64,000 bases of DNA, from NCBI RefSeq assembly GCF_030407765.1, contig NZ_JASDCU010000014.1, positions 40,814 to 104,813 on the forward strand, read 5' to 3'. The first letter of the stretch is position 1. Every line of letters begins with the position of its first letter. This stretch comes from Microbacterium sp. APC 3901. GTDB lineage: Bacteria > Actinomycetota > Actinomycetes > Actinomycetales > Microbacteriaceae. The position numbers and the translations under genes are program-made. The notes under the pieces were generated by a model. That model saw only the letters and a list, made by a program, of their open reading frames with translations. It was not told where the DNA came from and searched no databases. This document shows positions 19,554-28,509 of the stretch, piece by piece.

Positions 19554-20815
19554 GGGGTCTCCTGGGTGATCGGGGCGATGGGCGGGGTCGACGGACTCTC
19601 GTGCAGGGGGAGCGAAGCCGCGACCTCCCACCCGCCGTCCGCGGTCGGGCTCGCGGTGAACGATCCGCCGAGCAGCTCGATGCGTTCGCGCATTCCGCGC
19701 AGACCGTATCCGCCGCCGATGGACGTGGTCGGGGTCGTGGCGGGGCTGTTGCGGACGCGGATGCCGATGATGTCGGCATCCGCCTGGACACGTACGGTGA
19801 CGGCGGCGCCTGACGCATGCCTCACTGCGTTGCTGAGCGCCTCCTGCGCGATACGGAAGGCGGCGATCTGCACGGCCTGCGGAGCGTCCGCGACTGCACC
19901 GGTGATCTCCAGGCCGACGGTCACACCCGCTCGACGGATGGTGTCGACAAGAGCGGGGATGTCGTCGATGCCCTGCTGGGGTGCGAGCTCGGCTGTCTGG
20001 TCTTCGGTGCGCAGCACTCCGAGCATTCGTCGCATCTCGGTCAGCGAGGTCCGCGCTGTGGCCGCGATGCTGTCGAACTCCACGGACGCGGCATCGCCGA
20101 TCTCGGGGAGTCGGTAGCGTGCGGTCGACGCCTGCACCTGGATCACGGACATGCTGTGCGCGATCACGTCGTGCAGCTCGCGGGCGATGCGGGTGCGCTC
20201 CTCGACGAGGGCCCGTCGCGACTCCTCGAGTGCGGAGTGCGCGCGCTCCCGAGTGAGCTCGGCAGACACCCTCACCCGTCCGGCGACCAGGATGGAAACC
20301 AGGAACATCGCCGCAGCCAGCGACGTCGTGACGATGAGGTCGGCGGTGACGCTGCCGGCCGTCGCGGGAGTCGCGACGATCTCGGGGCGCAGCAGCGGCG
20401 CGGTGAGGGAGAGCAGTGCTCCGATGGCCAGGGGGAAGACGCCCGCTCTCGCCCCGTGGATGAAGGTCACGATGCCGACCAGGAGCACGAAGCTCAGCAG
20501 GGCGGGCACCGACCACGGCCAGGGCGCCTCGGTCGCGAGAGTCGGGACGACGAGCAGCGGAAGCGTGAACGCCGCAGCGCAGAACATCGCGACCGCCCAC
20601 CGCGGGTGACGCAACGACAGCAGAGGCGCAGCGCAGAGCGCGCCACCGAGGATGAAGGAGAGCGGCAGCGATGTGCCGTACAGCACGGTGTGAATCGGCA
20701 CGAGCACCGAGAACAGCGCGAGGCTCGCAGCGCCGAGCGCCGTGAGCGCGGCGGTGCGACGGCTGATGCGGGGAGCACGCTCGATGCGCGGCCGACGACG
20801 TGCCATGTCTGTCAT
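19550..20815 (-). CDS. Sensor histidine kinase, NarL-partner type (HisKA_3)
   Basis: 421 residues. About five hydrophobic segments in the N-terminal half form a membrane sensor without an obvious extracellular domain. The H-box is EERTRIARELHDVIAHSMSV near residue 212. The ATPase domain has EALSNAVRHASG and GGYGLRGMRERIELLGG. ATG 20815 overlaps the dedA stop (ATGA), and the gene is coupled to its response regulator. Co-transcription with dedA suggests envelope stress sensing; that is inference. Confidence 0.9.
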   Translation of the reverse strand: MTDMARRRPRIERAPRISRRTAALTALGAASLALFSVLVPIHTVLYGTSLPLSFILGGALCAAPLLSLRHPRWAVAMFCAAAFTLPLLVVPTLATEAPWPWSVPALLSFVLLVGIVTFIHGARAGVFPLAIGALLSLTAPLLRPEIVATPATAGSVTADLIVTTSLAAAMFLVSILVAGRVRVSAELTRERAHSALEESRRALVEERTRIARELHDVIAHSMSVIQVQASTARYRLPEIGDAASVEFDSIAATARTSLTEMRRMLGVLRTEDQTAELAPQQGIDDIPALVDTIRRAGVTVGLEITGAVADAPQAVQIAAFRIAQEALSNAVRHASGAAVTVRVQADADIIGIRVRNSPATTPTTSIGGGYGLRGMRERIELLGGSFTASPTADGGWEVAASLPLHESPSTPPIAPITQETP

Positions 20816-21432
20816 CCTGCCAGTTGCACCACACGGGCGCGTCTCCGGCCGGATGCCGTGACGCGATCGATCACCACGCCGATGATGAGCGCCACGGCGA
20901 TGCCGATGCCAGCGCTCACGAGCGGCTGCTCCTTGATCCACGACCCCGCGAGCAATCCGATGGCGAGGCTCAGAGCACTCCAGCTGATGCCGGCCACGAT
21001 GCTCAGTGGGAAGAACCTCCGCCACGGAAAGCGCAGAGCACCGGCGGACATGTTGACCGCGACGCGGCCGACGGGGATATAGCGGGCGCCCAGGATGAGC
21101 GCCGCACTGCGGTGCCTGAGCGCTTTCTGTGCGTGGACGAATGCCGAGGTGACTCGCGGACGACGCATCCACGCCCACCGGGTCGTGCCCAGCCGGCGAC
21201 CGAGGGTGAATGCGATGTTGTCGCCGGTCGTCGCGCCCACAGCGGCGATGAGACCGAGAGGCAGCAGCGCCCAGAACTCACCCGTCGACACGAGTACAGC
21301 CGCCGCTGCCACGAGCACGGTCTCGCTCGGAACCGGCGGGAAGAAGCCGTCGATGATCGTCACCGCAAGCAGCACGGCGTACAACCAGGGCGACGCGACG
21401 GTCTGCAGAATGAGCTCGTTGATAACATCCAC
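20812..21432 (-). CDS. DedA family membrane protein
   Basis: 206 residues, SNARE-associated/VTT domain. Family motifs: IIDGFFPPVPSETVLVAAA near residue 30, GATTGDNIAFTLGRRLG near 70 and ARYIPVGRVAVNMSAGALRFPWRRFF near 120, where DedA proteins carry an essential arginine. Members move undecaprenyl phosphate or other lipids across the membrane. First gene of the dedA-kinase-regulator unit. Confidence 0.9.
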   Translation of the reverse strand: MDVINELILQTVASPWLYAVLLAVTIIDGFFPPVPSETVLVAAAAVLVSTGEFWALLPLGLIAAVGATTGDNIAFTLGRRLGTTRWAWMRRPRVTSAFVHAQKALRHRSAALILGARYIPVGRVAVNMSAGALRFPWRRFFPLSIVAGISWSALSLAIGLLAGSWIKEQPLVSAGIGIAVALIIGVVIDRVTASGRRRARVVQLAG

Positions 21433-21543
21433 CTCAGAAGGCTAGGAAGCAGGTGGCAGGTGGGGCATCACCCTGAGGTATCGACCGCATCCCCCCGGAG
21501 AGGTAGATCCGCCGACCGTCCGACCGAGGTCGGGGCGACCACC

Positions 21544-21846
21544 GTGCACGGCCTGCTGGTCGACGACCAGACCCGGTGCGAGCACTATCAGGGGCCGCTC
21601 GATGTGATCGCGCTCAAGTTCGCCTGCTGCGGCGAGTGGTACCCGTGCCATCTGTGTCACGCGGAGCGGGCTGATCACGAGACGCGGCAGTGGTCGACGA
21701 AAGACCGTGCGACGCAGGCGGTGCTCTGCGGCGTCTGCGGTTCGCTGCTGCGCATCGACGCATACCTCGAGAAATCCGAGTGTCCGACGTGTGCGGCAGG
21801 CTTCAATCCGGGCTGCCGGCTGCATCACGATCTGTACTTCGACTGA
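21544..21846 (+). CDS. CHY zinc-finger protein
   Basis: 100 residues, a CHY-type zinc-finger domain. The ordered ligand set is visible: TRCEHYQGP (C-x-H-Y), FACCGEWYPCHLCH, ADHE, VLCGVC, SECPTCAAGFNPGCRLHHDLYF. Function unknown in bacteria; probably a structural zinc protein. No in-frame ATG precedes the domain. The GTG at 21544 is the nearest start, with GAGGTCGGGG upstream as a weak ribosome-binding site. Confidence 0.82.
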   Translation: MHGLLVDDQTRCEHYQGPLDVIALKFACCGEWYPCHLCHAERADHETRQWSTKDRATQAVLCGVCGSLLRIDAYLEKSECPTCAAGFNPGCRLHHDLYFD

Positions 21847-21922
21847 ACACTCAGTAGGGCGATCTATACTGGGAGTTTGGCCCCTCGGCCTGAATCCCCT
21901 TGAAAGAACGGACATCCCGCCT

Positions 21923-23521
21923 GTGCTTGCCGTGCACGAACTCGAGATCCGCGTGGGCGCACGCCTCCTGATGGAGAACGTGTCGTTCCGTGTGAGCGAC
22001 GGAGACAAGATCGGTCTCGTCGGCCGCAACGGTGCAGGCAAGACCACGCTCACCAAGGTGCTCGCCGGTGACGTCCTGCCGTCCGGCGGAAGCGTGACCC
22101 GTTCCGGTCAACTCGGCTATCTGCCGCAGGATCCGCGGTCGGGCAATCCCGAAGACCTCGCTCGCACGCGCATCCTCGACGCCCGGGGACTCGGCCAGCT
22201 CAACCTCGGCATGAGCGAAGCGGCACTCGCGATGGGGTCCGACGACCCCGCGGTCGCCGACAAGGCGATGAAGCGCTACGCGCGCCTCACCGAGGAGTTC
22301 GAGGGACAGGGCGGCTACGCGGCCGAGGCCGAGGCCGCCTCCATCGCGAACAACCTCTCGCTGCCCGACCGCATCCTCGACCAGCCGCTCTCGACGCTGT
22401 CGGGTGGTCAGCGCCGTCGTATCGAGTTGGCTCGCATCCTCTTCTCGGATGCTGAGACGATGATCCTCGACGAGCCGACCAACCACCTCGACGCCGACAG
22501 TGTCGTGTGGCTGCGCGAGTTCCTCAAGAACTACAAGGGCGGGCTGATCGTGATCAGCCACGACGTCGAGCTGGTCGGCGAGACCGTCAACCGGGTGTTC
22601 TACCTCGACGCGAACCGTCAGATCATCGACACCTACAACATGAACTGGAAGAACTACCTGCGTCAGCGCGTGGCTGACGAGGAGCGCCGCAAGAAGGAGC
22701 GCGCGAACGCCGAGAAGAAGGCGACGACCCTGCAGCTGCAGGCAGCCCGCTTCGGCGCGAAGGCCTCGAAGGCCGCCGCGGCCCATCAGATGATCGCGCG
22801 TGCCGACAAGCTGCTCGCCGGACTCGACGACGTCCGCCAGGAAGAGCGCGTCGCGAAGCTGCGCTTCCCGAAACCCGCCCCCTGCGGCAAGACCCCGATG
22901 ATGGCGACCGGACTGTCGAAGTCCTACGGCTCACTCGAGATCTTCACCGACGTCGACCTCGCGATCGACCGCGGCTCCAAGGTCGTCGTGCTCGGACTCA
23001 ACGGTGCAGGAAAGACGACCCTGTTGCGCATGCTCGCGGGGGTAGACCAGCCCGACACCGGTCAGCTCGAGCCCGGACACGGTCTCAAGGTCGGGTACTA
23101 CGCGCAGGAGCACGAGAACCTCGATGTGAATCGATCGGTGCTCGAGAACATGGTGTCGGCCGCTCCGCACATCACCGAGATGGAAGCGCGCAGAGTGCTC
23201 GGCTCGTTCCTGTTCACGGGAGATGATGTGCTCAAGCCCGCCGGGGTGCTCTCCGGCGGTGAGAAGACGCGTCTCTCGCTGGCGACGCTCGTGGTCTCGT
23301 CCGCGAACCTGCTGCTGCTCGACGAGCCCACCAACAACCTCGACCCCGCCTCGCGCGAAGAGATCCTCGGTGCGCTCGCGCACTACGAGGGGGCAGTCGT
23401 GCTCGTCTCGCACGACCCGGGTGCGGTGCAGTCTCTCAACCCCGAGCGCGTGCTGATCCTCCCGGACGGCGTCGAGGACCTCTGGAGCCAGGAGTACCAA
23501 GACCTCATCGAGCTCGCCTGA
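21923..23521 (+). CDS. ABC-F family ATPase (ribosome-associated type)
   Basis: 532 residues with two nucleotide-binding domains and no membrane segments. NBD1 has [12 protein letters not shown] near residue 37 and LSGGQRRRIELARILFSD then ILDEPTNHLD. A Lys/Arg-rich linker near residues 240-300 (RRKKERANAEKKAT) is the P-site-tRNA-interaction-type linker. NBD2 has [12 protein letters not shown] and LSGGEKTRLSLATL then LLLDEPTNNLD. ABC-F proteins act on ribosomes in translation control or antibiotic protection; the exact subgroup cannot be fixed here. GTG start 21923. Confidence 0.88.
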   Translation: MLAVHELEIRVGARLLMENVSFRVSDGDKIGLVGRNGAGKTTLTKVLAGDVLPSGGSVTRSGQLGYLPQDPRSGNPEDLARTRILDARGLGQLNLGMSEAALAMGSDDPAVADKAMKRYARLTEEFEGQGGYAAEAEAASIANNLSLPDRILDQPLSTLSGGQRRRIELARILFSDAETMILDEPTNHLDADSVVWLREFLKNYKGGLIVISHDVELVGETVNRVFYLDANRQIIDTYNMNWKNYLRQRVADEERRKKERANAEKKATTLQLQAARFGAKASKAAAAHQMIARADKLLAGLDDVRQEERVAKLRFPKPAPCGKTPMMATGLSKSYGSLEIFTDVDLAIDRGSKVVVLGLNGAGKTTLLRMLAGVDQPDTGQLEPGHGLKVGYYAQEHENLDVNRSVLENMVSAAPHITEMEARRVLGSFLFTGDDVLKPAGVLSGGEKTRLSLATLVVSSANLLLLDEPTNNLDPASREEILGALAHYEGAVVLVSHDPGAVQSLNPERVLILPDGVEDLWSQEYQDLIELA

Positions 23522-23551
23522 TCCTTCGCCCCTCGTGGCATAGTCGGATGT

Positions 23552-24169
23552 GTGACGCATGACGAACAGCACCTCGACACCACCCCGCTCAACGAGTGGC
23601 TGAAGGGCCGGCACGCTCTCACCGGGCTCGCCCCCGACTGGGATCTCGGCGCGATTCCCGACGATCCGCGCACACTCTTCGCCACGTGGTTGCGCGCGGC
23701 GGCTGCGGACCGAGTGCCTGAGCCGCACACGGTGACGCTCGCGACGGTCGATGCCGACGGACTGCCCGATGCTCGGACACTCATCCTGAAGCGGATCGAT
23801 GAGCGAGGGTGGGCGTTCGCCAGCACGAGGTCGTCCCGCAAGGGAGCGCAGCTGGCTGCATCGCCGGCCGCTGCGCTGAACTTCTGGTGGCAGCCGCAGG
23901 TGCGTGCTGTGCGGGTGCGCGGACGGGTGGAGGAAGCGACTCGCGAAGAGAGCGCCGCCGATCTCGCCGCGCGATCCCCGGCTGCGCGCGCGGAGGTCGC
24001 GGACGGCGACTGGGTGCTGTGGCGGATCGTCCCCACCCGGATCGAGTTCTGGCAGGGGTCGAGAGACCGCCGTCACACGCGGGTGATCTTCGACGCCGCC
24101 GCCGGCGGATGGTCTCGAACGATCGTCGGCGGTCGTGCTGATCTGACGTCGGAGGACGGGGCGACATGA
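23552..24169 (+). CDS. pdxH: Pyridoxamine 5'-phosphate oxidase family protein (PdxH-like)
   Basis: 205 residues. FMN-dependent oxidation of pyridoxine or pyridoxamine phosphate to PLP is the expected reaction. Matching stretches: EPHTVTLATVDADGLPDARTLILKRIDERGWAFAS (FMN binding, residues about 55-90), NFWWQPQVRAVRVRGRVE and RIVPTRIEFWQGSRDRRHTR near the C-terminus. The usual terminal R-L-x-P ending is not present, so a PdxH-like paralogue is possible. GTG start 23552; no in-frame ATG. Confidence 0.82.
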   Translation: MTHDEQHLDTTPLNEWLKGRHALTGLAPDWDLGAIPDDPRTLFATWLRAAAADRVPEPHTVTLATVDADGLPDARTLILKRIDERGWAFASTRSSRKGAQLAASPAAALNFWWQPQVRAVRVRGRVEEATREESAADLAARSPAARAEVADGDWVLWRIVPTRIEFWQGSRDRRHTRVIFDAAAGGWSRTIVGGRADLTSEDGAT

Positions 24170-24216
24170 GCGTTCTGACGGGCCTGCGCTAGGGCGCCCT
24201 GGCGTCACGAGGTGGG

Positions 24217-25029
24217 TCAGCGTGCGTCGAGGAGCTCGTCTTCGACGTCGGCATCCCTGTCGCGCCGTCGGGACTTCTTCACCGGTGCCGGCATGCCCTC
24301 GACCTCTTCACGGTGCTTCACTATCTCGGTGCGGATGATGTACCCGATGAAGATGAAGCCCATCAGCGCGAACAGGATCCACTGGATCGCGTACGACAGG
24401 TGCGGGCCGGGGTCGTCTGTGGGTGAGCCGAAGCCGCCGAGGGTCCCTTCGCCGGGCGGGTCTTCGCTGACGATCTGTCCGTACGCGCTCGTGATGACGT
24501 CTCCGTCGACCAACTCGGCGATAGACGGGAGGTTGATCGTGGGCACCTGCCCCTCGGGAGCCCCACGACCAGAGGCCGGAAGCTGCTCGCCCGGACGCAG
24601 ACGCACGATGACCTCGACCTCACCGGTCGGAGGTGCCGGAACGGAGTCCGGGGAGTCGCCGTCGCCCGGCGGCACCCATCCGCGATCGACGATGAACACA
24701 CGACCGTCGACGTCGCGAAACGGCACCAGGACTTCGAATGCGGCGGTCCCGCCGTGCGGCCGATTTCGCACCAACAGCTGTTCTTCGACGATGTACTCGC
24801 CGTTCAGCACCACGGGATGCCAGACGTCACCGGGATCGAGCGTTCCGTCGGGGCCGATGAGGTCGGAGAGCGGCACGGGATCCGCATCGTAGTTCTTCTC
24901 GACGAGTGCGATCTGCTCGGATCGCGTCTCGTTGCGCTCGAACTGCCAGTTCGACAGGAACGCGCACGCGATCGCGAATCCGATCGCGACCAGCACGTAT
25001 ACGGTCCATCTACCCATCCGCGCACTCAC
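24217..25029 (-). CDS. SURF1 family cytochrome oxidase assembly protein
   Basis: 270 residues with one membrane segment at each end (about residues 6-28 and 217-240) around an extracytoplasmic domain. Hallmarks are LSNWQFERNETR at the N-terminus, RPHGGTAAFEVLVPF, VDRGWVPPGD and the C-terminal HLSYAIQWILFALMGFIFIGYIIR. SURF1 helps insert haem A into cytochrome c oxidase, matching CtaA and CtaB in this window. First gene of a three-gene ATGA-coupled string. Confidence 0.92.
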   Translation of the reverse strand: MSARMGRWTVYVLVAIGFAIACAFLSNWQFERNETRSEQIALVEKNYDADPVPLSDLIGPDGTLDPGDVWHPVVLNGEYIVEEQLLVRNRPHGGTAAFEVLVPFRDVDGRVFIVDRGWVPPGDGDSPDSVPAPPTGEVEVIVRLRPGEQLPASGRGAPEGQVPTINLPSIAELVDGDVITSAYGQIVSEDPPGEGTLGGFGSPTDDPGPHLSYAIQWILFALMGFIFIGYIIRTEIVKHREEVEGMPAPVKKSRRRDRDADVEDELLDAR

Positions 25030-25220
25030 GAGGGCACACCAGCTCTCACTGTCACGGGGAAGTCCCTGGCCGCCAGATAGTCGTGGAGGAAGCCGACGTG
25101 CTCATCGCATGCGAGCCAGACCTTCTCACGGTCAGCGGCGTGGATACGCGGATTGCGCCACACCACCTGCGTGGTCGCCGCGTTCCGGCATCCGGCACGC
25201 GAGCACTCCAGTCCACTCAC
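25026..25220 (-). CDS. Small putative zinc-binding protein
   Basis: 64 residues. LECSRAGCRNAATTQVVWRNP and WLACDEHVGFLHDYL give a C-x4-C...C-x2-H layout suggesting one metal site. No named function. Homologues in databases are sometimes mislabelled acetone carboxylase, but this is far too short. ATGA overlap with the SURF1-side gene and with the DUF3099 gene; expected to be co-transcribed with them. Confidence 0.72.
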   Translation of the reverse strand: MSGLECSRAGCRNAATTQVVWRNPRIHAADREKVWLACDEHVGFLHDYLAARDFPVTVRAGVPS

Positions 25221-25573
25221 TCGCGATCCTGGCGGCTCTCGTGGATGGTGATGACGCCAGGAGCGGAGTCCTGTTCGACCGGCAGAGTCGGGGCCGGAGT
25301 CGAGGCCTCCAGCTGCTGCACGGGAGACTCAGCCGTCGTCTCGGTGCTGTCGCTCCCCGCGTTCGCGAACACGACCGCGATGTAGGGCAGGAGCGCGGCG
25401 GCGAGCGCGAACACCCAGGTGTACCAGCCGTACGGCTGGACGAACATCATCAGCCCGAAGCAGACGATGCGGATGGTCATGGTAAGTGCATATCGGCGCA
25501 CGCGGTGGTCTGCCTCGTCCTTCGGCGACTGCGGAAGCGAGGTGACAGCAGGGACCAGGGGCTTGCTCTTCAC
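25217..25573 (-). CDS. DUF3099 membrane protein
   Basis: 118 residues. Begins with a polar segment, then DEADHRVRRYALTMTIRIVCFGLMMFV and a second membrane helix WYTWVFALAAALLPYIAVVFANAG, the standard two-helix DUF3099 core (residues about 20-75). A disordered acidic tail follows. Function unknown. It leads the operon DUF3099 - small zinc protein - SURF1. Confidence 0.82.
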   Translation of the reverse strand: MKSKPLVPAVTSLPQSPKDEADHRVRRYALTMTIRIVCFGLMMFVQPYGWYTWVFALAAALLPYIAVVFANAGSDSTETTAESPVQQLEASTPAPTLPVEQDSAPGVITIHESRQDRE

Positions 25574-25624
25574 GATGAGTCCAGCCTACGCCGGTGCGGG
25601 CACGACGGCGCGCTCGTCTGCAGC

Positions 25625-26212
25625 TCAGACCGAGAAGAGGAACGGCAGCGTGAAGGCGCCGAAGAACACGGCACTGATCACCGTCACGACGATGCCGACG
25701 ACCAGGAAGCCGACCATGATGTAGCCCATGATCAGCCCGGCGAAGGCCATCCCGCGGCCGCCGATCGCCGGGTTCTGCTTCGTCTGCCGCAGCGCCATGT
25801 GACCCGTGATGACGGCGACGATCGAGGCGAGCAGGGGCACGACCGCCCAGAAGAGCACGACCCCGGCGATTCCGCAGATCAGCGACGTGATCGCGAGTCC
25901 GCTGGCGGGGCGGGGCGCGGGATAGGGCGTCGCCCCGTAACTCGCATAGCCGGCAACGGGCTGACCCGGTGCGGACGCGGCCTAGTAGGGCGGTTGTGCC
26001 GCGGAGCCGTAGGGCTGAGCTGCAGCAGCGCCGTAGGGCTGCTGCGGGGCGTACTGCGGCGGTTGCGGCGACGGCGTCGCGTACCCCTGCGAGGGGGCGA
26101 CCGACGGGGCCGCGCCGGGATACGCCTGGTACGGCTGCGCGGGGGGAGCCGGGGGCGCCGGCGGAGGAGTCGAGTGTGCGTCAGGCGGAGTGGGGATGCT
26201 GTCGTCGCTCAC
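25625..26212 (-). pseudogene. DUF4190 membrane protein interrupted by an in-frame TAG
   Basis: One continuous minus-strand frame starts at ATG 26212 with a Pro/Ala/Tyr/Gln-rich N-terminus (MSDDSIPTPPDAHS..., about 76 residues). It then hits TAG at 25984-25982. Read past the stop, the same frame continues (AASAPGQPVAGYASYGATPY) into an intact DUF4190 domain: LAITSLICGIAGVVLFWAVV, GHMALRQTKQNP, GGRGMAFAGLIMGYIMV. There is no frameshift. A single TAC-to-TAG change (or sequencing error) explains it. A shorter protein could restart at GTG 25858 but would miss the domain start. Confidence 0.85.
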
Positions 26213-26351
26213 GGTGAAGCCTTTCGTCGGGTTCAGCGTTCCAGTCGCGGCGCTGTTCTGTCAAACGTCGCCCCGATCGAGTCACGACATCATCGGTAGG
26301 ATCGATGACGACCCGGCCGCCACACCCGCACCGGCCAGATCAGGAGTGGAA

Positions 26352-27059
26352 ATGAGTTCTCGCGTCGTCCTCGTCACCGGCGGAAACCGCGGCATCGGTC
26401 GCGCGATCGCCGAACGATTCGTCAGGGACGGCTACCGCGTCGCCGTCACGGCTCGCAGCGGCGAAGGCCCCGAGGGCACTCTCACCGTGCGTGCAGACGT
26501 CACGGATGCCGCAGCGCTCGATGCGGCCTTCACCGAGGTCGAGCAGCAGCTCGGACCCGTCGAGGTCGTCGTGGCGAATGCCGGAATCACCAAGGACACC
26601 CTGCTGCTGAGAATGAGCGAGGACGACTTCGACAGCGTGGTCGCGACGAACCTCGGCGGCACCTTCCGAGTGGTGAAGCGCGCGTCGAAGGGCATGCTGA
26701 GGGCCCGGTTCGGCCGGGTCATCCTCATCTCCAGCGTGGTGGGCCTCTACGGCTCGGCCGGGCAGGTGAACTACTCCGCATCGAAGAGCGCGCTCGTCGG
26801 CTTCGCACGTTCGCTGACCCGTGAGCTCGGCGGGCGCGGTATCACCGCGAACGTCGTCGCGCCGGGGTTCATCGAGACCGACATGACGGCTGAGCTCCCC
26901 GAAGAGACTCAGAAGCAGTACAAGGCGAACATCCCGGCCGGACGCTTCGCGACGCCCGACGAGGTGGCGGGCGTCGTCACGTGGCTCGCCGGGGATGACG
27001 CCGGGTACATCTCGGGCGCAGTCATCCCTGTCGACGGCGGCCTCGGCATGGGCCACTGA
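26352..27059 (+). CDS. fabG: 3-oxoacyl-ACP reductase (SDR family, FabG-like)
   Basis: 235-residue short-chain dehydrogenase. NAD(P)-binding TGGNRGIGRAI near residue 10, VVANAGITKD near 77, catalytic Ser in ILISSVVGLYG near 127, Y-x-x-x-K in NYSASKSALVG near 140, and C-terminal GAVIPVDGGLGMGH. The FabG reaction reduces 3-oxoacyl-ACP in fatty acid synthesis. It is separate from the fabDH-acpP-fabF cluster 13 kb away, as is usual in this group. The longer upstream frame is not supported. Confidence 0.88.
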   Translation: MSSRVVLVTGGNRGIGRAIAERFVRDGYRVAVTARSGEGPEGTLTVRADVTDAAALDAAFTEVEQQLGPVEVVVANAGITKDTLLLRMSEDDFDSVVATNLGGTFRVVKRASKGMLRARFGRVILISSVVGLYGSAGQVNYSASKSALVGFARSLTRELGGRGITANVVAPGFIETDMTAELPEETQKQYKANIPAGRFATPDEVAGVVTWLAGDDAGYISGAVIPVDGGLGMGH

Positions 27060-27083
27060 CGCTCGGGCGTCAACGCACCGTCA

Positions 27084-27779
27084 TCAGCGGGTGATCGCGG
27101 CGTCGAGCAGCATGGCGAGCCTGCTCGGCATCGAGAACTGAGGCCAGTGGCCTGAGCCGATACGCACCACCTCGGCATCGTCGATCGCGCGGAACTCCTC
27201 GGCGTACGGCCCCCACTGCTCGAGTTCGGACTCGAGCGTCTCGCTATCGAGACCGCCCATCAGCAGCGTCACCGGCACCCGGTGGCGTGCCTCCGAGCCG
27301 AGCTCTATCGGATCAGTGGGCACGCGCGCGGGCACGCTGCGCATGAGCGGCGCGGTGCGCGCACGAGTCGCGTCGTCGAGGTCGTCGACGTCTTCAGCCG
27401 GGAAGAAGTCCCACCCCGGGAAGGGGATGACGCCATCGACGATCTCGAACTCGCTGATGCCGAAACCGGGCGGTGGTGGCGCGGTGTCGACGAAGACGAC
27501 CCGCGATATGCGGTCGGGCCGGGCATCGGCGACACCCCAGGCGACGTTGCCGCCGCCGCTGTGACCGACGACGACCACTCGCCCGTCGACGGCGTCCACC
27601 GCGTCGACGGCAGCGTCGACCCACTCGGCGATCCCGATGTCAGCGGACTCGGCGGCGGGACGACCCACCCCCGGCAAGGTCAGCGGGTGCACCGTGTGCC
27701 CTGCACGTTCGAGATCAGTGGTCACGTCGCTCCAGCTGGACGCATCGAGCCAGAGACCGGGGATGAGGATGATGTCCAT
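27084..27779 (-). CDS. Alpha/beta-fold hydrolase
   Basis: About 231 residues. Starts MDIILIPGLWLDASSWSDV (oxyanion region), with nucleophile elbow VVVGHSGGGNVAW near residue 78 and catalytic His probably in RIGSGHWPQFSMPSRL near 213. Substrate unknown. ATG 27779 fits homologues; an ATG at 27809 would add ten residues and lie three bases from serB. Convergent with fabG, 24 bases apart. Confidence 0.8.
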   Translation of the reverse strand: MDIILIPGLWLDASSWSDVTTDLERAGHTVHPLTLPGVGRPAAESADIGIAEWVDAAVDAVDAVDGRVVVVGHSGGGNVAWGVADARPDRISRVVFVDTAPPPPGFGISEFEIVDGVIPFPGWDFFPAEDVDDLDDATRARTAPLMRSVPARVPTDPIELGSEARHRVPVTLLMGGLDSETLESELEQWGPYAEEFRAIDDAEVVRIGSGHWPQFSMPSRLAMLLDAAITR

Positions 27780-27812
27780 GCGCCCGAGGTTAGACGGAGC
27801 CTCGGACATCCG

Positions 27813-28448
27813 CTAGGGCAACAGTGCGATGACCTCGGAGAGGTCCTGCGGTCCGATGACCAGGCTCGCGGCAGCGCGCACGGCGGGCTTCGCGTTGAAC
27901 GCCAGACCGAGCCCGGCGACCGCCATCATCTGCAGATCGTTGGCGCCGTCTCCGATGGCGATCGTGGCGTGACGGGGCACACCGAGTTCGTCCGCCCACT
28001 CGCACAGCGAGGTCGCTTTGGCCGCCGCGTCGACGATCTCGCCGTCCACGCGGCCGGAGAGCGCTCCGTCGACGACATCGAGCCGGTTCGCACGCCACCG
28101 GTCCACGCCGAGTCCGGGAGCCACGTCGTCGAGGATCTCGTGGAACCCTCCGGACACCACCCCGACCACGCCGCCGCGCTCATGCACAGCTGCAGTGAGC
28201 TCTCGCACGCCGGGGGTCGGCTCGATCCGGGCGAGCACGCGTTCGAACGCGGACACGGGAACGCCTTCGAGCTCGGCCACTCGCGACCGCAGACTGGTCG
28301 CGAAGTCGATCTCGCCCCGCATCGCCGCCTCGGTCGCCGCCTGCACCTCGTCGCGGCGGCCGGCCTCATCGGCGATCAACTCGATCACCTCGTTGCGGAT
28401 GAGGGTGGAATCGGCATCGAGGACGACAAGGAAGCGCGCGGCGGTCAC
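27813..28448 (-). CDS. serB: Phosphoserine phosphatase
   Basis: 211-residue HAD phosphatase for the last step of serine synthesis. Catalytic DADSTL (D-x-D-S-T) at residues 11-16, second motif VGVVSGGFHEILDD near 96 and the metal-binding GDGANDLQMM near 167 are intact. It lacks the N-terminal ACT domain of mycobacterial SerB2. GTG start at 28448. Confidence 0.92.
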   Translation of the reverse strand: MTAARFLVVLDADSTLIRNEVIELIADEAGRRDEVQAATEAAMRGEIDFATSLRSRVAELEGVPVSAFERVLARIEPTPGVRELTAAVHERGGVVGVVSGGFHEILDDVAPGLGVDRWRANRLDVVDGALSGRVDGEIVDAAAKATSLCEWADELGVPRHATIAIGDGANDLQMMAVAGLGLAFNAKPAVRAAASLVIGPQDLSEVIALLP

Positions 28449-28509
28449 GCCTCCGAGCCTATCGATCGGAGACCGTCTGTCCGTGCATCGCGGTCTTCGG
28501 TCGGCATCC

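Noticed and set aside
25026..25220. Acetone carboxylase label for the small Cys protein
   Set aside because: Only 64 residues with a metal-site pattern; no carboxylase features.
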